The notes beneath the pieces are model-generated. The model saw only the letters and a program-made list of their open reading frames with translations, made no database searches and had not been told where the DNA came from. 64,000 bases of DNA from Kibdelosporangium sp040675465 (GTDB lineage: Bacteria; Actinomycetota; Actinomycetes; Mycobacteriales; Pseudonocardiaceae), in the NCBI RefSeq assembly GCF_040675465.1, contig NZ_JBFAPA010000018.1, positions 186,001 through 250,000 on the forward strand, written 5' to 3'. Position 1 is the stretch's first letter. Each line of letters begins with the position of its first letter. Shown here one piece after another: positions 32,720 through 42,193 of this stretch. The position numbers and the translations under genes were made by a program.

Positions 32720-33739
32720 GTGACGGCGGCTGTCGAGGAGAAGGCGGGCGATCAGCGCCCGCGGCGGGGGATCGGGATCACGTCGCTGGAGATCCTGTGT
32801 GTCCTGCTGGTGCTCGCGGTGGTGTTCCAGGACTCGTTGGCGAGCATTTTGGACATTCCGAAGCTGCGCACCGCGTCCACTGTGTTCGTGGCGGTGTGCG
32901 TGCAGGCGTTGCCGTTCCTGGTGCTGGGCGTGGTGATCAGCGGCGCGATCGCGGCGTTCGTGCCGGCCAGTGTGTTGCGGAAGGCGTTGCCGCGCAAGGA
33001 AGTCCTGGCCGTGCCGGTGGCCGGCGTCGCGGGGGTGGCGCTGCCGGGGTGTGAGTGCGCCTCGGTTCCGGTGTCGCGGCGGCTGATCCAGCAGGGCGTT
33101 CCGTCGTCCGTGGCGTTGGCGTTCCTGCTCGCGGCACCGGCTGTGAACCCGATCGTCCTGGTCGCCACGGCGGTGGCGTTCCCCGGCAAGCCCGAGCTCG
33201 TGCTCGCGCGCTTCATCGGTTCCCTCGCCACCGCCATCGTCATGGGGTGGTTGTGGGCGCGGTTCGGCAAGCTGGAGTGGATCGCCGCCCGCGCCCTCGA
33301 GCGCCTTCCCGAGCACACTGGCGGCTCGCGCTGGAAGACCTTCGTCGAGGCGATCCGGCATGACCTGGTCGAGTCGGGTGGGTTCCTCGTGATCGGTGGC
33401 GTGACCGCGGCGGCGTTGAACGTCTACGCCAAGCCCGAGTGGCTGGACGCGATCGGGGGCAACATCGCGCTGGGCGTCATCGTGATGGCGTTCCTCGCCG
33501 TGATCCTGGCGATCTGCAGTGAGGCCGACGCTTTCGTGGCGGCGTCGCTGTCGATGCTTCCGTTGTTGCCGCGCCTGGTCTTCCTCGTAGTCGGGCCGGT
33601 CGTTGACGTGAAGCTGATCGCGTTGCAGGTCGGCACGTTCGGCAAGTCGTTCGCGTTCAGGTTCGCCCCAATCACCTTCGTCGTAGCCATCGCCTGCGCT
33701 GTGGTCACTGGCCTGCTTGTCTTCGGAGGCGTGGGATGA
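32720..33739 (+). CDS. DUF318/UPF0718-family permease
   Basis: 339 residues, about eight membrane segments. Family motifs PGCECASVPVSRRL and LLAAPAVNPIVL, repeated in the second half as AICSEADAFVAASL. These permeases occur with a TIGR03943 partner and are often placed in zinc- or metal-responsive loci. GTG start. The partner overlaps by 4 bp; smtB and zur lie 1-2 kb downstream, suggesting a role in metal or metal-thiol transport. The transported species is unknown. Confidence 0.85.
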   Translation: MTAAVEEKAGDQRPRRGIGITSLEILCVLLVLAVVFQDSLASILDIPKLRTASTVFVAVCVQALPFLVLGVVISGAIAAFVPASVLRKALPRKEVLAVPVAGVAGVALPGCECASVPVSRRLIQQGVPSSVALAFLLAAPAVNPIVLVATAVAFPGKPELVLARFIGSLATAIVMGWLWARFGKLEWIAARALERLPEHTGGSRWKTFVEAIRHDLVESGGFLVIGGVTAAALNVYAKPEWLDAIGGNIALGVIVMAFLAVILAICSEADAFVAASLSMLPLLPRLVFLVVGPVVDVKLIALQVGTFGKSFAFRFAPITFVVAIACAVVTGLLVFGGVG

Positions 33740-34464
33740 GGCGCGAAACGCAGAACATCCTGCTGGTGCTGCTGGGCGGGGCGCTGCTGAAGATCTCCTT
33801 GAACGGCACCTACCTGCGCTACGTGAAGCCCGCGCAGTTGCCGTGGTTGATCGCCGCGGGGGTGATCATGGTCGTGGTGGCGTTCGTGTCGATCGGTCGC
33901 GACATCATCGCCGCGCGCCGCCCACTCGAAACCGACGAACACGGACCTGGCCACGGGCACCACCACGGCTCGTACAGCACGTGGCTGCTGCTCCTGCCGG
34001 TGCTCGCCGTCTTCCTGATCGCCCCACCCGCGCTCGGCGAGGACTCGGTCAACCGCGCCGACAACCGGACCCCACCACCCACCTCGAGCGAGGAGTTCGG
34101 CTTCCCAGCGCTTCCCGCCGGCGACGTCATCGACCAGAGCATGCGCGACTTCGTCGAACGCGCGGCCTGGGACAAGTCCGGCTCGCTGAACAACCGCCCC
34201 GTCCGCCTCACCGGTTTCGTAGTCCACAAAGACGCGGACACCTACCTCGCCCGTCTCACCATCGGCTGCTGTGCCGCGGACGCCTACCCGGTGAAAGTCA
34301 AACTGGACGGCCCCACGGTCGAAACCCTCCCGAGCGACTCCTGGGTCCAAGCCACAGTGACCTACCAACCCGGCACCTCCACAAAGGAATCCCGCTACAC
34401 CCCCACAGTGACGGTGAAAGACCTCAAACCCACCGCCGAACCCGAAGACCCCTACGAGTACTGA
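33736..34464 (+). CDS. TIGR03943-family permease partner protein
   Basis: 242 residues. Two or three N-terminal membrane segments (RRETQNILLVLLGGALLKI, PWLIAAGVIMVVVAFVSI, WLLLLPVLAVFLIAPPAL) with a His-rich linker (GHGHHHG), then an external domain ending TIGCCAADAYPVKVKLDG and YTPTVTVKDL. The CC pair and HxHHH stretch suggest metal contact. ATG overlaps the permease stop (ATGA). Confidence 0.85.
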   Translation: MRRETQNILLVLLGGALLKISLNGTYLRYVKPAQLPWLIAAGVIMVVVAFVSIGRDIIAARRPLETDEHGPGHGHHHGSYSTWLLLLPVLAVFLIAPPALGEDSVNRADNRTPPPTSSEEFGFPALPAGDVIDQSMRDFVERAAWDKSGSLNNRPVRLTGFVVHKDADTYLARLTIGCCAADAYPVKVKLDGPTVETLPSDSWVQATVTYQPGTSTKESRYTPTVTVKDLKPTAEPEDPYEY

Positions 34465-34664
34465 CCCACCCTCAACCACCAACCCTCAACTCGCGAGGTT
34501 GCGAAACGCCGCAGGGTCTGGTGGCGGCCAAGGCATCCCAACTCCGTCCCGTCCTCGGTCTGGTGCTCTTGGCGACGCTCCACGCCGCCAGTCGACCGGC
34601 ACTGACCGCCGATCTCGGCCATCGCTCGCTCCGGGTCGTCGTGCTCGTGGGTGGCCGCATCGGA

Positions 34665-34970
34665 TTCGGCTTTGGACCGGGCTCGGCGTTGGATGGGCCG
34701 CTTTTGGATGAGACTCGGCCTTAGATCGGGCTCGGCCTTAGATCGGGCTCGGCGTTGGATGGGCTCCGCTTTTGGATGGGCTCGGCGTTGGAGGGGGCTT
34801 GGCGTTAGACGGGGCTCGGCGTTAGACCGGCTTGGCGTTGGATCGGGCTTGGCTTTGGGTGGGCTCCGCTTTTGGATGGGCTCGGCGTTAGACGGGCTCG
34901 GCGTTGGATCGGGCTTGGCGTTAGACGGGGCTTGGCTTTGGATCCGGCACGGCTTTGGATCCGGCTCGGG
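34665..34970. repeat. Degenerate 16-17-bp tandem repeat array
   Basis: About 18 consecutive units of the form GGCTCGGCGTTGGATG (variants CTTGG, CTTTG, TTAGAC), covering ~300 bp. A 29-bp block starting at 34761 recurs exactly 100 bp later at 34861, showing a higher-order repeat. The period is not a multiple of three, so coding is unlikely. Flanked by unique sequence on both sides. Confidence 0.85.
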
Positions 34971-35078
34971 TGGTGGCGACCGCGGTCCGTTGCTGCCGTG
35001 CGCTGCGACAGCAACCGGCCCCGGGTAGCCGAAGCCGTCCGGGACCGGTGTGTGCAGGTGTGCAGGTGTGTGGGTTGT

Positions 35079-35495
35079 TCAGGGTTTGGTGCAGGCGGCG
35101 CAGGTGCCGAAGATCTCGACCGTGTGGCTGATCTCGGAGAAGCCGTTCTCCTCGGCGACGCGGTCGGCCCACTTCTCGACGGCTGGGCCTTCGACTTCGA
35201 CGGTGCGGCCGCAGACGCGGCACACGAGGTGATGGTGGTGGTGCTGGGAGCAGCGGCGGTAGATCGCCTCGCCGGTGTCGGTGCGCAGGACGTCCACCTC
35301 GCCGGCGTCCGCCAGGGACTGCAATGTGCGGTAGACGGTGGTCAGTCCGATGCCCTCGCCGCGTTTGCGCAGCTCCTCGTGGAGGTCCTGGGCCGAGCGG
35401 AACTCGTCGAGATCGTCCAGCAGTCCGGCCACGGCGGCACGCTGCTTGGTCGACCGACGGGCGGTGGTGGCCTGGGTGCGATTCGGGATGGACAT
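35079..35495 (-). CDS. zur: Zinc uptake regulator Zur (Fur family)
   Basis: 138 residues. N-terminal winged helix (QRAAVAGLLDDLDEFRSAQDLHEEL, LTTVYRTLQSLADAGEVDVL) and C-terminal metal domain: His85-His89 run, Cys92/Cys95 and Cys132/Cys135 as the structural zinc site. Represses zinc-import and alternative ribosomal-protein genes when zinc is bound. ATG overlaps the smtB stop, reproducing the smtB-zur operon of M. tuberculosis (Rv2358-Rv2359) next to glyS. Confidence 0.93.
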   Translation of the reverse strand: MSIPNRTQATTARRSTKQRAAVAGLLDDLDEFRSAQDLHEELRKRGEGIGLTTVYRTLQSLADAGEVDVLRTDTGEAIYRRCSQHHHHHLVCRVCGRTVEVEGPAVEKWADRVAEENGFSEISHTVEIFGTCAACTKP

Positions 35496-35881
35496 CAGCC
35501 CCGAGCCTCCTCCACATGCGCCACCGCGTCCACCACGATATGCGACAAGTGCTCATCGACCAGGCGGTACACGACTTCGCGGCCGTGCCGCTCGCCCTCG
35601 ACCACGCCAGCCGACTTCAGCACGCGCAGGTGCTGGCTGATCAGCGGCTGGGCCACACCCAGCACGTCGACCAGTTCGTGGACGCACCGGTCCGACTCGC
35701 GCAGCTGCAGCACGATCGAGATCCGCACCGGCGCGGCCAGCGCCCTGAGCAGATCGCCGGCCGCGGTCAGTGTCGATGGCGCCCGGACCGGCACCGGCTC
35801 GACGGACGGCCGCTCCGGTGAGTGCTCCTGTTGCGCAGCCTCTGTGCTCACACTGCTGTTCGCTGCCGCCCTGTCCAGCAT
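35495..35881 (-). CDS. smtB: ArsR/SmtB-family zinc-sensing repressor
   Basis: 128 residues; N-terminal ~35 residues are disordered. Helix-turn-helix RCVHELVDVLGVAQPLISQHLRVL. The C-terminal helix holds Asp109, His111, His122 and Glu125, with the exact spacing (+2, +13, +16) of the SmtB alpha-5 zinc site, so zinc should release it from DNA. It is first in the smtB-zur operon and probably controls zur inversely to zinc. ATG 35881, or a later GTG at codon 11. Confidence 0.9.
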   Translation of the reverse strand: MLDRAAANSSVSTEAAQQEHSPERPSVEPVPVRAPSTLTAAGDLLRALAAPVRISIVLQLRESDRCVHELVDVLGVAQPLISQHLRVLKSAGVVEGERHGREVVYRLVDEHLSHIVVDAVAHVEEARG

Positions 35882-35953
35882 TGGCCGCCGCCTTACTCCT
35901 CGATGCGCCCCTGTTCACCCAAGTCTAGTCGCTAATGATTTCCGTAGTCGTGT

Positions 35954-36211
35954 TCAACGCAGCTGAAGGATCGCGATCGCCACCAGCAGGACGAAGACAC
36001 CGATGCGCATCACCCGATCGGTGGGGCCGAGCGCCTTCCAGGTCACCGCGAGCAGCACACCCACCCCGAGCGCCAGCACGCCCAGCATCAGCGCGCCGAG
36101 CGGCCCGCTGATGCCAACCCCGGCCGCGAACAGCCCGATGACCACGATGAACACCAGGATGGGCCGCACCCTGGCCAGCGGGCCGTCGCCCGGGAGCAGC
36201 TTCACCCGCAT
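35954..36211 (-). CDS. Small three-helix membrane protein
   Basis: 85 residues from the ATG at 36211 (AGAAGGA upstream). Three hydrophobic helices (PILVFIVVIGLFAAGVG, LGALMLGVLALGVGVLLAV, IGVFVLLVAIAILQL). No recognised motif. Lies upstream of smtB on the same strand, divergent from the monooxygenase-fold gene. Confidence 0.65.
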   Translation of the reverse strand: MRVKLLPGDGPLARVRPILVFIVVIGLFAAGVGISGPLGALMLGVLALGVGVLLAVTWKALGPTDRVMRIGVFVLLVAIAILQLR

Positions 36212-36289
36212 GTTCCTTCTGCCTGGCACGGTGGGCCTCCTCGGCTCGGCGATACCGTGACGCCGATCCTAGGAAAGGGGCGCGACGCC

Positions 36290-36664
36290 GTGCTTTTGGT
36301 CTGCAGTTTCACGGTGCCCGGCACCGACACGCCCGAGTTCACGACGCTCGCCAACCGGGCGATCGCCCTGCTGACCGCCCAGCCCGGCTGCCGGCACGCC
36401 ATCCTCGGCCACTCCGCCGACGAGCCCACCCGCTGGACCCTGACCGTCCAGTTCGCCTCCGTGGTCGCCTACCGCCGCGCCATGTCGCCCTTCGACGTGC
36501 GCGAACACGTCATCCCGTTCCTGTCCCGCGGCGACGCCTCCGCTTACGAGATCGTCACCGAGTCGGCCGACGGCCACCTCACCCACCACACCAGCCTCGT
36601 CGCCGAGGACGCCGCCACAGTCCGGCCCGGTGAGGCCAGCGGCCCCGCCACACCCCGGCCGTAA
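36290..36664 (+). CDS. Antibiotic biosynthesis monooxygenase (ABM)-fold protein
   Basis: 124 residues from GTG 36290 (AAAGGGG upstream). Ferredoxin-like dimeric alpha/beta barrel pattern: LLVCSFTVPGTDTPEFTTLANRA, LLTAQPGCRHAILGHS, WTLTVQFASVVAYRRAMSPFDVREHVIPFL. Such proteins can be oxygenases, heme-degrading or purely structural; no heme ligand is evident. Often located near glyS in actinomycetes. Confidence 0.7.
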   Translation: MLLVCSFTVPGTDTPEFTTLANRAIALLTAQPGCRHAILGHSADEPTRWTLTVQFASVVAYRRAMSPFDVREHVIPFLSRGDASAYEIVTESADGHLTHHTSLVAEDAATVRPGEASGPATPRP

Positions 36665-36709
36665 CCTCCGGCCCCCGGATCGCCTGAGGCTGCCGCAGGG
36701 TTCGGCCAG

Positions 36710-37000
36710 ACTCAGACGGGCTCAAGTGAGATCAAGCCGGTCCTGCCCAGCCGAATCTGCCGCTGGGTCGGGTGAGGCTTAGCCGAACCCGCGGTCCTCG
36801 CCGAGTCAGGCCCTGGGCGGGTGAGGTCAAGCCGAGCGGCCCCCATCGCGTCAGGCGCGCGTCGGGTGGGGGCACATCGGATCACTCCGCCCAAGTTTGA
36901 CGTTGGGGCGTGAGGTCACATCGGATCAGTCCGGCCGGGTGTGGCGCTGGGTCGGGTGAGGTCAAGCACGATCAGCGCAGCCGAGTTTGGCGCGAGCCGG
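36710..37000. repeat. Degenerate ~48-bp tandem repeats
   Basis: About five loosely related units, each with a GGGTCGGGTGAGGTCAAG-like core followed by a CGGATCA or CCGAGC segment (cores near 36766, 36814, 36862, 36905 and 36950). The array fills the gap between the ABM gene and the Cys/His-rich gene. No open frame of natural composition is present. Confidence 0.6.
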
Positions 37001-37142
37001 AGCAGGCGAGTCGGACAGCGTGCTCGCACCTCAACCGATAGCACGCTGGCACCTCAACCGGCAGCCGTGGCCGCAGCTGAGCCTGGCAACCTGTCACGAG
37101 AGAGTTCAGGCGCGTGAGTCAGGCAGCGTGCTCGCGGGTGAC

Positions 37143-37475
37143 TCACGCCGCGTGGTTGCAGGTGGGGCAGGTGCAGTCGCCGCAGGTGCAGTTCGCGCAC
37201 GAGTCCGCGCACGACGCACACGAGCAGGCAGCGTGGTTGCAGGTCGGGCATGCGCAGTCCACGCAGGAGCACACCGCGCACGAGTCGGAGCAGTGCGGGC
37301 AGACACAGCTGTCGCACTCGTCGTAGTGCACTCCGGCCTCGGTGACGTGCTCGCGGTGGACGTGACCGTCGTGCAGGTAGTCGACGTGATCGGCGTGTAC
37401 GACGGCGTCGTGCCCGCAGCTTGGCCCGTGGGTGTGCCGGTGGGTCTCGGCCTGCCGGTGCGCGACTGTCGTCAT
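37143..37475 (-). CDS. Cys/His-rich metallothionein-like metal-binding protein
   Basis: 110 residues with 20 Cys and 15 His. The N-terminal half (1-52) is His-rich (HRHTHGPSCGHD, HADHVDYLHDGHVHREH), matching small actinobacterial zinc-associated peptides. Residues 54-110 have 19 Cys in CxC/CxxC spacing and contain a repeat of period 27: residues 62-83 and 89-110 both end CPTCNHAA. No membrane segment or signal peptide. ATG preceded by AAAGGA. Its place between smtB-zur and glyS supports zinc or copper storage or buffering. I know no described family with this joint layout. Confidence 0.85.
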   Translation of the reverse strand: MTTVAHRQAETHRHTHGPSCGHDAVVHADHVDYLHDGHVHREHVTEAGVHYDECDSCVCPHCSDSCAVCSCVDCACPTCNHAACSCASCADSCANCTCGDCTCPTCNHAA

Positions 37476-37517
37476 GTTGTGGTCCTTTCGGCGGTATCCT
37501 TCCTGCTGAATGGTCGA

Positions 37518-37533
37518 ATGCGAATCCGCGCAT
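37518..37533. promoter_or_regulatory. Possible operator upstream of the Cys/His-rich gene
   Basis: ATGCG (37518-37522) and CGCAT (37529-37533) form an inverted repeat with a 6-nt spacer, 43 bp upstream of the start. It could be an ArsR/SmtB- or Zur-type site but matches no consensus closely. Confidence 0.3.
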
Positions 37534-37658
37534 CACAACTCGGATCCGTGACGATCAAGCCAATGGGGTGATAGGGGAATCCCCTCGTGGTGGCCGGTGA
37601 CAGGCGGCTACGCTGACAACTCCCCGAGCTGTTCCCCGTGTAGATGTATGGAGTGTTC

Positions 37659-39044
<1,386 letters not shown>

Positions 39045-39427
39045 AACCCGCCGAAGGGCGTCCGGCACCGAGATCGTGCGTCGCGATCGCCTGAACAGTG
39101 CCGGGAGCCCGAGGCGGCCCAAGGGCATCCTGTGATCGACATTCGCCGGGTCGGCATGAATCCGGCGAGTGTCGAACACGAACGCGGCTGGCACGGGCAC
39201 GTCTGGTGTTGTCAGCAACCCGACGTGGATGTCGACCGACCGCATGGGACATCCGGGTGGACGACCGGCTGCCGCGGCAGGTCGGACACGGTCCGAATCA
39301 CGTTCTCGGCGACGTGGGCCGGAGCCTGAGGCAGGTGCCTCAGCGCAAGGCCAAAGGACAAACATTCTGTCGGTGCCGCTGGAACGATGCCCACTCGGCC
39401 AAGGTGGGTTTCACCGACAAACACCCC
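39045..39427. other. Intergenic region, no gene recognised
   Basis: About 380 bp between convergent genes. Contains a perfect 8-bp palindrome CTGAGGCA-GG-TGCCTCAG (39326-39343), possibly part of a terminator. Frames on both strands are of shadow-like composition. Confidence 0.5.
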
Positions 39428-40366
39428 CTAGGCATGGGAAACGCATTCGGCAGGCCGCGAATGCGCGTGGGCGGCACGCAGTTCGGCGATGACGGCATCG
39501 GGCTTCGTCCGGATGAACGTGGCGGGTGTGTGCAGGACGACTACTCCGTTGGCGGCCAGGCGGGATCCTCTTTTCAGTGCGATCGGATAACTGGCGGGCG
39601 CGGGATCGAAGTCGAAGGCGTGCACGTCCCACGCCAGGCCGACGTCGTCCCAGGTACCGGTGACGTTGCCGAGGGGATTGCCGTTGGCATCGTCAACAGG
39701 GACATTCCATCGCGGCGGTGGCAGTCCCGCTCGATGGACCAGTGAGCGCGCGGATGCCGCAAGTTCGTTGCGGATCCGCGTGCCGAGGTCGTGCAGCGCT
39801 CGTCTGACCGGCGTGACTCCCCGGAAGCCGCCGACGATCAGCTGCGTGTTGAGCTCGTCGAGCCGGACGCCGTGCTTGAACACCACCTCCGAGAACATCG
39901 CGAGCATCTCATCCTCCGTCCGCATGTGCCGGGCCGCGTCCACCGCGGCTCTGGCCAGTGGCGCTATGAGCAAACGGTTGCGCAGAACGGGTTTCGGTGG
40001 CGTGGACGTCCGCTCCACGCGCAACTTTCCCCGTCCGCGCACGAATCTGGCCTCCGGCACAAGCAGATGGATCTGCCCGTCCGGGGAGACTGTCTGGATT
40101 CCGTGCAGCGCGAGGGCGTCGTGTCCCGTCACGATCGCTCCCCGCGCGTAACACAGTGCTCCTTGCAGGAGTTGCGTGCGTGTCGGCGGTTGGCTGGACA
40201 GCAGGACGACTCCGGGGAAGAGCCGTTGCCACGGGCCGTTCGCCGAGCATCTTCGTTGCACGGTAAGGGCGGGCATGCCTAGAGCGACCAGGTCGCCCGC
40301 GTTGGCGACGCGATGCGGGAACAAAGTGGACAGTGCTTCGAGGTCGATCAGGCTGCGGTTCGTCAT
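39428..40366 (-). CDS. AbiEi-like / DUF559-fold protein
   Basis: 312 residues from the ATG at 40366. The N-terminal part (LSTLFPHRVANAGDLVALGM, ALTVQRRCSANGPWQRLFPGVVLL) resembles the AbiEi antitoxin winged-helix domain; the C-terminal part (GTWDDVGLAWDVHAFDFD and VVVLHTPATFIRTKPDAVIAEL) follows the Vsr/DUF559 endonuclease fold with a weakened active site. This gene type is common and multi-copy in Pseudonocardiaceae. No toxin partner is adjacent. Function unknown. Confidence 0.65.
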   Translation of the reverse strand: MTNRSLIDLEALSTLFPHRVANAGDLVALGMPALTVQRRCSANGPWQRLFPGVVLLSSQPPTRTQLLQGALCYARGAIVTGHDALALHGIQTVSPDGQIHLLVPEARFVRGRGKLRVERTSTPPKPVLRNRLLIAPLARAAVDAARHMRTEDEMLAMFSEVVFKHGVRLDELNTQLIVGGFRGVTPVRRALHDLGTRIRNELAASARSLVHRAGLPPPRWNVPVDDANGNPLGNVTGTWDDVGLAWDVHAFDFDPAPASYPIALKRGSRLAANGVVVLHTPATFIRTKPDAVIAELRAAHAHSRPAECVSHA

Positions 40367-40509
40367 GTGTCCACTTTCCATCGCGGGCTGTGCGGAGGCG
40401 AGGGGTGCCGTCGGCGCCTGTGGATAACTGCCACTTGTGGACAACTCGGCGTTGTCGATCTTGATTCGGCCGATGCGGCCGGATGGTCGTGTATAAGGCC
40501 ACGACAGAT

Positions 40510-40529
40510 GTCATGGGTACAGTCGTGAC
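40510..40529. promoter_or_regulatory. Candidate response-regulator site upstream of the ABC operon
   Basis: GTCATG (40510-40515) and CGTGAC (40524-40529) form an inverted repeat with 5 of 6 matches and an 8-nt spacer, 45 bp ahead of the ATPase gene. It could be bound by the LuxR-type regulator of the same operon. Confidence 0.4.
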
Positions 40530-40574
40530 TTGCGGCCTGAGTGCCGAATGCCCAGGTCAAGCACAGTATGAGAC

Positions 40575-41474
40575 GTGAAGCAACTGGGAGCCGCGGTCAG
40601 CATCGCGGGACTGCGCAAGCACTATGGGGACGTCCGGGCGGTCGACGGGATCGATTTGCTGATCGCACCGGGCGAGGTCGTCGCGCTGCTCGGCCCGAAC
40701 GGCGCGGGCAAGTCCACGACGGTCGACATGATCATCGGGTTGACCAGGCCCGACGCCGGTGAGGTCACCGTGTTCGGCAAGCAGCCCGCGGACGCCGTCG
40801 CCGAGGGGTCGATCGGCGCGATGCTGCAGAACGGCACCTTGCTGGACGACGCGACAGTGGGGGAGACCGTCGCGATGATCGCGTCCTTGCACCGCAGGCC
40901 GATGCCGGTCGCCGAGGCGCTGCGCCGTGCGGGCATCGAGGACCTGGTGAACCGCCGGTGCACCAAGCTGTCCGGCGGGCAGAAACAGCGCGTCCGGTTC
41001 GCCGTAGCGCTGGTGTCCAATCCGGACCTGCTGGTGCTCGACGAGCCGACCGCGGCGATGGATGTCGGTACCCGGCGGGAGTTCTGGGCCTCGATGCGTG
41101 AATTCACCGATGCGGGCCGGACGGTCCTGTTCGCCACGCACTACCTCGACGAGGCCGAGGAGTTCGCCGACCGGGTGGTCCTCATGCGGTCCGGTCGGAT
41201 CGTCGCCGACGGCAGTGTCGCGAAGGTCCGGGAGATGGCCTCGGGCCGGACGATCAACGCCGTGCTTCCGTACGTCGCCGCCGACGAGCTGGTCCGGCTG
41301 CCTGGTGTGCTGGATGCGACCCGTCGCGCCGAACGCGTCCAGCTGGACTGCACCGACTCGGACACCGCCTTGCGCGCCCTGTTGAACACCTATCCCGACG
41401 TGCACGACATCGAGATCAGCGCCGCCGGCCTGGAAGAGGCCTTCCTCGCGCTGACCGCGAAGGAGAACGCCTGA
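40575..41474 (+). CDS. ABC transporter ATP-binding protein (drug-export type)
   Basis: 299 residues. Walker A GPNGAGKST, signature LSGGQKQR, Walker B LLVLDEPT, followed by an H-loop (FATHYLDEAEEFADR). The C-terminal ~80 residues match the DrrA/NatA subfamily. GTG start. Followed by the permease with ATGA-like overlap, then by histidine kinase and regulator genes: an ABC-2/two-component module of the LiaRS/DesKR kind, usually responding to cell-envelope-active compounds or membrane change. Confidence 0.93.
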   Translation: MKQLGAAVSIAGLRKHYGDVRAVDGIDLLIAPGEVVALLGPNGAGKSTTVDMIIGLTRPDAGEVTVFGKQPADAVAEGSIGAMLQNGTLLDDATVGETVAMIASLHRRPMPVAEALRRAGIEDLVNRRCTKLSGGQKQRVRFAVALVSNPDLLVLDEPTAAMDVGTRREFWASMREFTDAGRTVLFATHYLDEAEEFADRVVLMRSGRIVADGSVAKVREMASGRTINAVLPYVAADELVRLPGVLDATRRAERVQLDCTDSDTALRALLNTYPDVHDIEISAAGLEEAFLALTAKENA

Positions 41475-42193
41475 TGAGCACCGGATACCTGGTCCTCGAG
41501 ATCAAACGCGCGCTGCGGGCCGGGCGGTTCCTGGTCTTCACCGTCGCGCTTCCGATCCTGATGTTCGTCTTCCTGGCCAATGTCCATGGGAGCGATCCGG
41601 ATGCCCGGACCGTGCTGATGATCAACATGTCCACTTGGGGCGCCTTCGCGGCGGCGCTGTTCGCGGGCGCCCGGGTGGCGATCGAGCGGGACGCCGGCTG
41701 GCAACGGCAGCTGCGCCTGACGCCACTCACCGGTGGCGGCTACCTCGCTGGGAAGGGCGTCGTCGGCATGGTCGTCGCCTTGCCTGCGGTCGTTTTGGTG
41801 CCCTTGGTCGGCGTGGTGGTCGAAGGCGTCCGGCTCGACCCCGGTCAATGGCTGCAGGTCACCCTCGGCGTGTGGCTCGCGGCGATTCCGTTCGCACTGC
41901 TGGGTTTGCTCCTCGGCCAGTACGGCACGGCGGACAGCATGCAGTCGATCACCGGTGTGCTGATGATGGTCTTAGCCATGTTCGGCGGGCTTTGGCTGCC
42001 GCTCGACGTGCTGCCGGGTTTCTTCAGCGGCCTGGCCAAGGTGCTGCCGACCTACTGGATGAACAAGGTGGGCGTTTCGGCGGTGGACACCCGGCAGGAC
42101 CTGCTTCCGGCGGTGCTCGTGCTCGCTGCCTGGACCGCCGTGCTGGGAGTCCTGACGGCCCGTCGCTACCGGCTTGACAGCGCGAGGAAATGA
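41474..42193 (+). CDS. ABC-2-type permease
   Basis: 239 residues, six membrane helices: RFLVFTVALPILMFVFLA, FAAALFAGARVAI, GVVGMVVALPAVVLVPLVGVV, WLAAIPFALLGLLLGQYG, MMVLAMFGGLWLPLDVLPGF and a final one. Partner of the preceding ATPase (ATG overlaps its stop). A TTA codon occurs in the MMVLAM segment. Substrate unknown. Confidence 0.9.
   Translation: MSTGYLVLEIKRALRAGRFLVFTVALPILMFVFLANVHGSDPDARTVLMINMSTWGAFAAALFAGARVAIERDAGWQRQLRLTPLTGGGYLAGKGVVGMVVALPAVVLVPLVGVVVEGVRLDPGQWLQVTLGVWLAAIPFALLGLLLGQYGTADSMQSITGVLMMVLAMFGGLWLPLDVLPGFFSGLAKVLPTYWMNKVGVSAVDTRQDLLPAVLVLAAWTAVLGVLTARRYRLDSARK

Noticed and set aside
34665..34970. CRISPR array
   Set aside because: Units are contiguous, 16-17 bp and degenerate, with no unique spacers and no cas genes.
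39132..39400. Transposase or DUF559 remnant after glyS
   Set aside because: No frame gives a recognisable motif on either strand.
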